DNA from: Cyclobacteriaceae bacterium
Lineage (GTDB): Bacteria; Bacteroidota; Bacteroidia; Cytophagales; Cyclobacteriaceae
Direction: 5' to 3'
DNA length: 7,770 nucleotides
Assembly: GCA_019751475.1 (NCBI GenBank)
Contig: JAIENH010000110.1
Span: forward strand, 1 to 7,770
The first letter of the stretch is position 1. Each line of letters begins with the position of its first letter. Shown here one piece after another: positions 1 through 5,893 of this stretch. A model generated the notes under the pieces. That model was given only the letters and a program-made list of their open reading frames with translations, ran no database searches and had not been told where the DNA came from. The translations under genes and the position numbers were made by a program.

Positions 1-132
1 TTGGAGGTTTCCATAAGTTTAAAAAATTTGGTCCCTCAAAATTAATCCTCCCTGCGACATTTTGGAATACACCCACCGCCAGTCTGGTTGTTTTTTATTT
101 TTTGATGCTGCCAGCCTCCTCATTTTTAATCC

Positions 133-798
133 ATGATTAACCTCGAAACATTTTTGCGCGGCATGTTGTGGATACACATCGCTGGCGGCACGTTAGCCCT
201 CATCACTGGTATGGGCGCCATGCTTGCGAAAAAAGGGAGCACCATTCACCGCACCTTTGGCAAGATTTACTTTTGGTCGATGACGGCCGTATTTGTAGGC
301 GCTCTTGTCACGGCCCTCGGGCACGGTCGCGACTTTTTGCTGATGGTGGCGTTCTTTAGTTACTACATGACCGTGCGCGGATACCGGATTCTGTATCTTA
401 AGAAACTCTATGCAGGACAAAAGGCCGCACCTCTCGATTGGCTTATCATAACCGTCTCATCCGTATTTATCCTTTTTCTGCTGATATGGGGTACAGTTGC
501 AGTAGTAAATGGCAACGGCATGGGTATAGCAGGCATTGTCTTTGGCTCTGTCGGCATGACGTTTCTGATCGGAGATGCACGAAATTTCTTTAAACCACCA
601 GTTGAAAAAATGCATTGGTGGTATGGTCACATTGCGAGCATGGGCGGCAGTTACATTTCGGCTGTCACGGCTTTCATCGTGGTGAATATTCAGTTGCCAC
701 AGTTTAACTGGGTGCTTTGGGTGCTGCCCGCTATCGTGGGTGGCATGCTCATCGGCCGTACCATTCGCCATTACAAGCTTCAGTTTTCCAAAGCATAG
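133..798 (+). CDS. Seven-helix integral membrane protein, DUF2306-like, function unknown
   Basis: A 221-residue, strongly hydrophobic protein. I count about seven membrane segments, near residues 11-30, 45-63, 67-85, 103-125, 128-147, 164-186 and 193-210. The N-terminal pattern (His15, then Ala-Gly-Gly and Gly-rich helix 1, then a Lys-Gly...His39-Arg-x-x-Gly-Lys turn before helix 2) resembles the predicted-membrane-protein family DUF2306, judged by eye only. His15, His39, His64, His161 and His166 lie in or near helix ends, and a KMHWWYGHI stretch precedes helix 6; this could suit a metal or haem site, which is inference. The ATG at 133 puts helix 1 directly after a short N-terminus. No Shine-Dalgarno sequence is visible. 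The next gene starts 90 bases downstream on the same strand, so cotranscription is possible. No specific function can be assigned. Confidence 0.8.
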   Translation: MINLETFLRGMLWIHIAGGTLALITGMGAMLAKKGSTIHRTFGKIYFWSMTAVFVGALVTALGHGRDFLLMVAFFSYYMTVRGYRILYLKKLYAGQKAAPLDWLIITVSSVFILFLLIWGTVAVVNGNGMGIAGIVFGSVGMTFLIGDARNFFKPPVEKMHWWYGHIASMGGSYISAVTAFIVVNIQLPQFNWVLWVLPAIVGGMLIGRTIRHYKLQFSKA

Positions 799-888
799 CA
801 ACCGCTAGTTGTTGAGGGCGTGAACTTTTAGAGTGGGTTTTCCTTTTTATGGATGCCTCGGCATTCGTAAAAACTTTACCTTACTCGC

Positions 889-2277
889 ATGAATTTACAG
901 GAACAACTCGCCCAAATACCCGAATTCTCTAAACTACCACCGACCCAACTACAATGGCTTGCTGAAAAAGGCAAAGTGGAGACCTTTCCGGATGGTCAAA
1001 AATTATTTAGCAAGGGCGACCCGATTCGTGAAATGAGAATCCTGCTCCAGGGAGAAATCAATTTTTTTGTAGAGCAAGCCGGCAACCTGCGCAATGTGGG
1101 CACGGTTGAAAAAGGTGAGATCACTGGCAAACTCCCTTTTTCGAGAATGAAAGGCGCTACAGGCGAAGGTATTGTGTCAGGGGGAGCAGTGGTATATGCT
1201 CTTCACGAAGACTTGTTTCCGGAAATGATTCGCAATCATCATGAGTTGGTGGAAGTACTGGTGCATGTGATGACAGACCGGGTGCGCGACACCACACGGC
1301 AGCAGCAACTCAACGATAAAATGATGGCCCTGGGCAAACTCTCGGCCGGCCTTGCACACGAATTGAATAATCCATCGGCTGCGGTAGTGCGTAGCGCTCA
1401 TGAATTAAAAAGGCATTTATCGAACATTCCCGAGAACTTTAAGCGTGTAATCAAGATACGAGCTTCGGATGAAGTAGTAGACAAGGTGAACGATCTTGTC
1501 TTTTCAAAAATTGCCTCGCTGGGCAAGGCACCGCTTTCGCTGATGCAAAAAACAGCTCTTGAAGATGAACTTACTACCTGGCTGGAGGAAAACGCTATTG
1601 ACAATGCTTATGAAATGGTGGAGACGTTTGCCGAATTTGGCATGCAGCCTGATGATCTTGAGGAAGCCAAATCGTGGCTGCGACCGGAAGACAAAGCACC
1701 CGTAATCGGGTGGCTCTACCAGGTGTTCACCACCGAAAAGTTGGTCGGTGAAATTGAAGAGGCCGCCAAGCGGATCAATACCTTAGTCACTTCCGTGAAG
1801 GGCTACACGCACATGGATCAGGCCCCGGAGAAAATACCAACGGATATTCACATTGGCATTCGCAATACGCTTACCATGTTGAATCATAAGTTGAAAAAGA
1901 ACAACATCAAACTCATCGAAAGTTTTCAGGCGGATTTGCCGAAGGCCAGCATTTATGTAAGCGAGATGAACCAGGTGTGGACCAACATCATCGACAATGC
2001 CATTGATGCAATGGAGGGACGGGCCAACAGTACGCTGGAGATTAAAACAGAAAAGAGCGGGCCCTTTATCAACGTATCCATCATTGACAACGGGCCGGGC
2101 ATACCCAAAGAAATTCAGGACAAGATTTTTGACCCCTTCTTCACCACAAAGTCCATCGGCAAGGGCACCGGCCTGGGTCTGGAAGTGGTAAGACAAATTA
2201 TTAACCAACATAATGGCAAAGTGTATGTTAATTCAGAACCGGGCAGGACAGAGTTTGTAGTTTGTTTCCCGGTTTGA
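889..2277 (+). CDS. Soluble sensor histidine kinase with N-terminal cyclic-nucleotide-binding-like domain
   Basis: A 462-residue kinase without membrane segments or signal peptide, so a cytoplasmic sensor. Residues 1-135 resemble the Crp/cNMP-binding fold: an opening IPEFSKLP helix, then beta-roll strands around residues 30-110 (FPDGQKLFSKGD, then ILLQGEINFF). The H-box is GLAHELNNP with His157 as phospho-acceptor. The ATPase domain has the N-box NQVWTNIIDNAIDAM (361-375, Asn366 and Asn370), G1 DNGPGI (400-405), F-box FDPFF (414-418) and G2 GKGTGLGL (424-431). The His-to-N-box distance is about 200 residues, roughly twice the common HisKA spacing, because of an acidic helical insert around residues 175-290. 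The canonical phosphate-binding-cassette arginine of Crp is not obvious, so the ligand may not be cAMP. The receiver-flavoprotein 111 bases downstream is its likely phosphotransfer partner (inference from context). The chosen ATG fits the start of the cNMP domain. Confidence 0.93.
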   Translation: MNLQEQLAQIPEFSKLPPTQLQWLAEKGKVETFPDGQKLFSKGDPIREMRILLQGEINFFVEQAGNLRNVGTVEKGEITGKLPFSRMKGATGEGIVSGGAVVYALHEDLFPEMIRNHHELVEVLVHVMTDRVRDTTRQQQLNDKMMALGKLSAGLAHELNNPSAAVVRSAHELKRHLSNIPENFKRVIKIRASDEVVDKVNDLVFSKIASLGKAPLSLMQKTALEDELTTWLEENAIDNAYEMVETFAEFGMQPDDLEEAKSWLRPEDKAPVIGWLYQVFTTEKLVGEIEEAAKRINTLVTSVKGYTHMDQAPEKIPTDIHIGIRNTLTMLNHKLKKNNIKLIESFQADLPKASIYVSEMNQVWTNIIDNAIDAMEGRANSTLEIKTEKSGPFINVSIIDNGPGIPKEIQDKIFDPFFTTKSIGKGTGLGLEVVRQIINQHNGKVYVNSEPGRTEFVVCFPV

Positions 2278-2330
2278 CGGCACTGTCCTCGATCTGTGTC
2301 AGTACGAACTGAAATGAAAATGAAGTGAGA

Positions 2331-2345
2331 TGTCCTGTGCGGACA
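2331..2345. repeat. Small inverted repeat in the kinase/flavoprotein gap
   Basis: TGTCC and GGACA flank a 5-base centre (TGTGC) in the 111-base gap between the kinase stop and the flavoprotein start, 43 bases before the ATG. It could be a small operator half-site pair or a weak hairpin. It has no T-tract, so it is not a convincing intrinsic terminator. A five-base arm is near chance expectation. Confidence 0.25.
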
Positions 2346-2388
2346 CAAGACATGGATGTAGAATGAGTTAGTTTAATGAATAGAACAA

Positions 2389-4050
2389 ATGAAGAAACCA
2401 ATACTCTTAGCAGTAGATGACGACCCCCAGGTACTTCGTGCGGTAGTCCGGGATTTGCGAAATCAATACGGAAAGGATTATCGTCTCTTGAGCACCACCT
2501 CGGCCAACGAGGCCCTGGAGTCACTTAAAGATTTAAAAAACAAAAGCGAGACCGTAGCGCTCTTTCTGTCCGACCAGCGCATGCCCGAGATGCTGGGTGT
2601 GGAATTCCTGCAAAAGGCAAGAGAGCTTTTTCCGGATGCCAAGCGCGTGCTGCTCACCGCTTACTCCGATACCGAGGCGGCTATTCGCGCTATCAACGAT
2701 GTGCAACTGGACTACTACCTCATGAAGCCATGGGATCCTCCGGAAGAAAAACTGTACCCGGCACTCAACGATCAACTCGAAGAATGGCAAAGCAAATACG
2801 TCCCCAGCTTTCAGGGTATTCGCATCGTGGGCTATCAATGGTCACCGCGATCGCACCAGGTCAAAGATTTTCTTTCGGGCAACCTCATCCCGTATCAATG
2901 GCTGGATGTTGAATCGAGTGAGCCAGGCAAGGAATTGCTGAAGTTGAATAACATCGACACCAAAGGACTGCCGGCTGTTTTTTTTGAGGATGGATCTTTT
3001 CTGCTCAACCCCGACTTGCAGGCGGTGGGAGAGAAGACGGGCATGCGGTCCAAGGCTTCGAAGACCATGTATGATGTAGCCATCATTGGGGCGGGCCCAT
3101 CAGGTTTGGCGGCAGCCGTGTATGGCGGATCGGAAGGACTCAATACAGCCCTGATTGAAAGACGTGCTCCGGGTGGTCAGGCCGGCACCAGTTCGCGTAT
3201 TGAAAACTACCTTGGTTTCCCCAATGGGTTGAGTGGTGCCGAGTTGTCGCGCAGGGCCATCTCGCAGGTGGCACGGTTTGGTGTGGAGTTTTTATCACCA
3301 CAAGAAGTGATGGACATTGCGCTCAAGGACAATTACAAAATCATCACACTGAAAGACGGCAGCGTGCTCAACACGCGCAGTGTCATCATCACCACGGGTG
3401 TTGACTACCGTGCGCTGGAGGCAACAGATGTGGAAAAATTTACAGGAGCCGGCATTTACTACGGTGCCTCTACCACCGAGGCGCATGCGTGCAAAGACAA
3501 AGACGTTTACATAGTGGGAGGTGGAAATTCAGCAGGGCAGTCAGCGATGTATCTCTCCAACCATGCGGCCCGCGTATTTATCGTCATTCGCAAAAGAGAT
3601 TTGTCTTGTACGATGTCGCAGTACCTGATTGACCAGATCAACGCAACGCCCAATATTCAACTGGTGCCGGAGACAACCATTGGTCAGGTGTTTGGCCAGG
3701 AAAAACTGGAGGAGATTTGCCTGGAAGACATCAACACCAAAGCACGCAAACAAGTGAAGGCAGCGGCCCTTTTTATCTTCATCGGGGCCAAGCCTATTAC
3801 TGACTGGATCAAGTTGGATATCATCAAAGACGACAAAGGATATATCGAAACCGGACGCGAACTGTTGAAGTATGAATCATTTAAAAAATCATGGAAGCTT
3901 GCGCGCGAACCATTTTTGTTGGAGACGTGCAGCCCTGGCATTTTTGCTGCGGGCGATGTGAGGGCCGGTGCCATGAACCGCGTGGCCTCGGCCGTGGGAG
4001 AGGGCGCTATGGCCATCAAATTTGTGCATGAGTACCTGGCTGAGAATTGA
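2389..4050 (+). CDS. Response-regulator receiver / glutaredoxin-like / thioredoxin-reductase-like FAD oxidoreductase fusion
   Basis: A 553-residue three-domain protein. Residues 1-125 are a receiver domain: acidic cluster Asp10-12, phospho-acceptor Asp62 in LSDQRMPE, Thr90 in LLTAYSD and Lys113 in LMKPW. Residues 140-215 look like a glutaredoxin/thioredoxin fold (IRIVGYQWSP, then a LPAVFF cis-Pro-type segment), but WSPRSH stands where a CPxC motif would be. Residues 228-550 are a class II pyridine-nucleotide-disulfide reductase fold: FAD site GAGPSG (234-239), GGQAGTSSRIENYLGFP (262-278), NAD(P)H site GGGNSAG (377-383) and the C-terminal FAD motif AGDVR (521-525). The segment YYGASTTEA (357-365) replaces the YCATCDG dithiol region of thioredoxin reductase, and no CxxC occurs anywhere; the only cysteines in the flavoprotein part are 368, 407, 444 and 514. 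The automatic name thioredoxin-disulfide reductase would therefore mislead. It is probably an NAD(P)H-dependent flavoprotein gated by receiver phosphorylation from the upstream kinase (inference). Confidence 0.93.
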   Translation: MKKPILLAVDDDPQVLRAVVRDLRNQYGKDYRLLSTTSANEALESLKDLKNKSETVALFLSDQRMPEMLGVEFLQKARELFPDAKRVLLTAYSDTEAAIRAINDVQLDYYLMKPWDPPEEKLYPALNDQLEEWQSKYVPSFQGIRIVGYQWSPRSHQVKDFLSGNLIPYQWLDVESSEPGKELLKLNNIDTKGLPAVFFEDGSFLLNPDLQAVGEKTGMRSKASKTMYDVAIIGAGPSGLAAAVYGGSEGLNTALIERRAPGGQAGTSSRIENYLGFPNGLSGAELSRRAISQVARFGVEFLSPQEVMDIALKDNYKIITLKDGSVLNTRSVIITTGVDYRALEATDVEKFTGAGIYYGASTTEAHACKDKDVYIVGGGNSAGQSAMYLSNHAARVFIVIRKRDLSCTMSQYLIDQINATPNIQLVPETTIGQVFGQEKLEEICLEDINTKARKQVKAAALFIFIGAKPITDWIKLDIIKDDKGYIETGRELLKYESFKKSWKLAREPFLLETCSPGIFAAGDVRAGAMNRVASAVGEGAMAIKFVHEYLAEN

Positions 4051-4104
4051 TACATATAAATCGAACAAAACCATTTACCTTGACTGACCTGACCGACTAA
4101 TCGT

Positions 4105-4770
4105 ATGAAACCAAGTCTCCAGCAACTCCTCCAGGGCAATCAGCGATTTATTGAGCAAAAGCTGCGTGAGAACAGCAGTGTGTTCAAGGATTCATCGCAA
4201 GGGCAACACCCGAAAGTTTTATGGATCGGCTGCTCTGACAGTCGGATAGATCCTAACGAAATCACACAGACCGGCATTGGTGACTTATTTGTTCACCGCA
4301 ACATTGCCAACCTTGTGGTAGAGTATGACTTGAATTTTCTGAGCGTGCTCCAGTATGCTGTGGAGGTATTGAAAGTTGAAGATGTCATCGTATGCGGCCA
4401 TTACGGCTGCGGAGGTGTGAATGCTGCTTTGAAAGGCGACCAACTTGGATTGATCGATAATTGGCTGGCCCACATCAAGAGCGCCCACCAATACTATGCG
4501 TGGGAGATTGATCAATTGACAGATGAAAAGTCGCGTGCAAGGCGACTCGTGGAATTGAATGTGCTGGAACAGGTAAATGTGCTGGGCAAGACACGGATCA
4601 TCCGTGAAGCGTGGGAGAAAGGCATCCGACCTACACTCAATGGTTGGGTCTACGATATTGAGACAGGAAAAATCAACGTGCTCCATGACAACATTACCAA
4701 CCTGGAGCAACTGAAAGTAACATGCAAGTTTGAACGAAGAATAAAATTCGAAGCCGAAAATGAAAAGTGA
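4105..4770 (+). CDS. Beta-class carbonic anhydrase
   Basis: A 221-residue zinc enzyme that interconverts CO2 and bicarbonate, cytoplasmic by lack of a signal peptide. The family landmarks are all present: an N-terminal LLQGNQRF helix; CSDSR with zinc ligand Cys43 and the Asp45-Arg47 dyad; GDLFVHRNIAN (59-69); and CGHYGCGG with zinc ligands His99 and Cys102. Length matches ordinary bacterial beta-carbonic anhydrases, so no fusion or truncation is seen. It starts 54 bases after the flavoprotein stop without a visible Shine-Dalgarno, and its 3' end overlaps the start of the zinc-finger gene by 11 bases, which suggests one transcript with translational coupling. Why a carbonic anhydrase sits in a kinase/flavoprotein cluster is not known; bicarbonate supply or pH/CO2 sensing are possibilities. 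Confidence 0.96.
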   Translation: MKPSLQQLLQGNQRFIEQKLRENSSVFKDSSQGQHPKVLWIGCSDSRIDPNEITQTGIGDLFVHRNIANLVVEYDLNFLSVLQYAVEVLKVEDVIVCGHYGCGGVNAALKGDQLGLIDNWLAHIKSAHQYYAWEIDQLTDEKSRARRLVELNVLEQVNVLGKTRIIREAWEKGIRPTLNGWVYDIETGKINVLHDNITNLEQLKVTCKFERRIKFEAENEK

Positions 4771-5022
4771 ATTGTGTTCTCACCTTACCCAGTGGACGAA
4801 GCAGGAAATGAAATTGCAAAAGGCGCACGAATGCGAAGAGTGCGTGAAGACCGGCACCTGCGCACCTGCCAGACGTGCGGGGCCACGTTATGTTGTGATT
4901 CCTCTCCGAACCGTCATGCGTCTAAACATGCCAGGCAGGCCAATCACCCGGTGGTTATCTCTGCGGAATATGGAGAGAACTGGGCGTGGTGCTACGTGGA
5001 TGAGCAGATTATTGGGTATTGA
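4760..5022 (+). pseudogene. UBP-type zinc-finger protein, broken by a frameshift near 4855
   Basis: Two frames together spell one small UBP-type zinc-finger protein. The first frame starts at ATG 4760 and gives Cys6-Ser-His8, then HECEECVKTG with Cys25 and Cys28. From about 4855 the matching sequence continues one frame over: HLRTCQTCG, then CCDSSPNRHASKH, HPVVIS and GENWAWCYVDE, ending at TGA 5020-5022. The family normally has a short Asp-x-Trp-Val segment between KTG and HLR; that segment is absent exactly at the frame change, which fits a deletion of about 10 or 13 bases rather than one miscalled base. Read straight, the first frame runs past the domain to 5122, into the convergent yceI gene. 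Intact relatives bind zinc through Cys/His ligands; in eukaryotes the fold binds ubiquitin C-termini, and the bacterial role is unknown. The start overlaps the carbonic anhydrase stop. Confidence 0.8.
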
Positions 5023-5028
5023 TCGCGG

Positions 5029-5686
5029 TCAGCTATTCGATTTGATCGCCACCAATTTCACTTTCAGCGTAATGTTATCGTTGATCAATTTGTCTTTCAC
5101 TGTGCCGATAACTCCTGAGTGATAAACAATATCCCAATGGGTACGGTTGATATTGAAGGGCACACTTTCCGCTGTAAACCCACGTTTATCCGTTTTGGAT
5201 GTAGCCCGGAAGGAAACGGGACGCGTTATATTTTTTAACGTAAGGTTTCCCTCCACTTGCAAGCTATAGCCAAGACTATCATTTACCCGACTGGCGCGAA
5301 CCAGTTGGAAACGACCAACAGGAAATTTTTCTACTTCGAAGAAATCTTCATTTTTTAGGTGACCCTCCAAATGCATTTTGTCTTCACCGGATTGCTCCGC
5401 GGAAGTAATGCTGTTCATGCTTACTGTAAGATCCACACTGGTCAATGCATCGGCATCCACACTCACCGAGCCCTGCGAAAACTTCACGATCCCGTTGTGC
5501 TTATAATCACCGGGAGCAGAGCCGATCCACTCAATCACGCTATTGACGGTATCTAGTTTATAAGGCTCACCTGAGAGGGTTGCGGCTGTTTCTATTTTGC
5601 TTTCTGCTTCAGCCGGTTTTTTTACTCACGCAATGCACACAGGCAATTGACACCATCACACCAAACACTACCACTTTTATGTTCAT
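5029..5686 (-). CDS. YceI-family lipoprotein, disrupted by a 1-base homopolymer frameshift
   Basis: The open body (ATG at 5538, 169 residues to TGA at 5029-5031) is a YceI-like domain: IEWIGSAPGDYKHNG, HLKNEDFF, FPVGRF, GNLTLKNITRPVSF and a C-terminal strand ITLKVKL. YceI proteins are lipocalin-like barrels that bind isoprenoid-type lipids, usually periplasmic. In-frame codons continue upstream of 5538 (GEPYKLDTVNSV) to a run of seven T on the + strand at 5617-5623. Beyond it, one frame over, ATG 5686-5684 gives MNIKVVVFGVMVSIAC, a lipoprotein signal with lipobox SIAC and Cys16. As written, this frame ends after 25 codons at TGA 5611-5609. Removing one base from the homopolymer restores one protein of about 218 residues. 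Sequencing error, phase variation or recent inactivation are all possible. Its 3' end faces the zinc-finger gene, 6 bases apart, with no terminator visible. Confidence 0.85.
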
Positions 5687-5755
5687 GATTTCTTTTTTTT
5701 CAAAGAAACCCCGGCTTTTCAAAATAAGATGTTAAAGACGTGTTAATGCTTGATG

Positions 5756-5881
5756 GCATCTCTAAAAACCCCATGAATAGTGAAACGTCATTCCGGCCTT
5801 TGAGCCAGAATCTTTATTTCACTATAGCGCAAGCGGATACCGGAACAAGTCCGGTATGACTGCAAGGGTTTTTAGAGATGC
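5756..5881. repeat. Nested inverted-repeat element (MITE/palindromic-repeat-like)
   Basis: A 126-base palindromic unit lies in the 207-base gap between the transporter gene and the YceI gene. The ends are a perfect 16-bp inverted repeat: GCATCTCTAAAAACCC at 5756-5771 and its complement at 5866-5881. Inside are two hairpins. The first has a perfect 9-bp stem (ATAGTGAAA 5777-5785 with TTTCACTAT 5817-5825) enclosing a 7-of-8 stem (ATTCCGGC 5790-5797 with GCCAGAAT 5804-5811). The second has a perfect 8-bp stem (ATACCGGA 5837-5844 with TCCGGTAT 5850-5857) and an ACAAG loop. The whole could fold as a three-way junction. It has no coding capacity and no clear target-site duplication. It could be a non-autonomous mobile element, and as RNA it could end or process the upstream transporter transcript. 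Confidence 0.85.
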
Positions 5882-5893
5882 TCTTGTAGCATT

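Noticed and set aside
1..132. Partial gene or promoter at the left edge
   Set aside because: All plus-strand frames meet stops quickly, no convincing TAnnTTTG/TTTG pair is placed properly, and no stable hairpin is seen.
799..814. CAAC-CGCTA-GTTG inverted repeat after the first gene as a terminator
   Set aside because: Only four base pairs and no T-run follow it.
1783..2211. Minus-strand 142-residue open frame inside the kinase
   Set aside because: It shadows the conserved ATPase domain coding strand and shows no family motifs of its own. The same holds for 3684-4139 and 4285-4710 on the minus strand.
4080..4097. Short tandem TGACC repeats before the carbonic anhydrase as operator sites
   Set aside because: Two to three degenerate 4-5-base units are within chance expectation and have no known matching regulator.
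4774..5022. A GTG-started reading frame covering the second half of the zinc finger as an independent gene
   Set aside because: Its first 25 or so residues resemble no zinc finger, it lacks the first Cys/His ligands, and the missing ligands are found in the other frame from the overlapping ATG. A frameshifted single gene explains all of it.
4855..5122. Continuation of the first zinc-finger frame to 5122 as a 120-residue protein
   Set aside because: After the frame change the residues are arginine- and proline-rich noise without domain resemblance, and it runs into the opposite-strand YceI gene.
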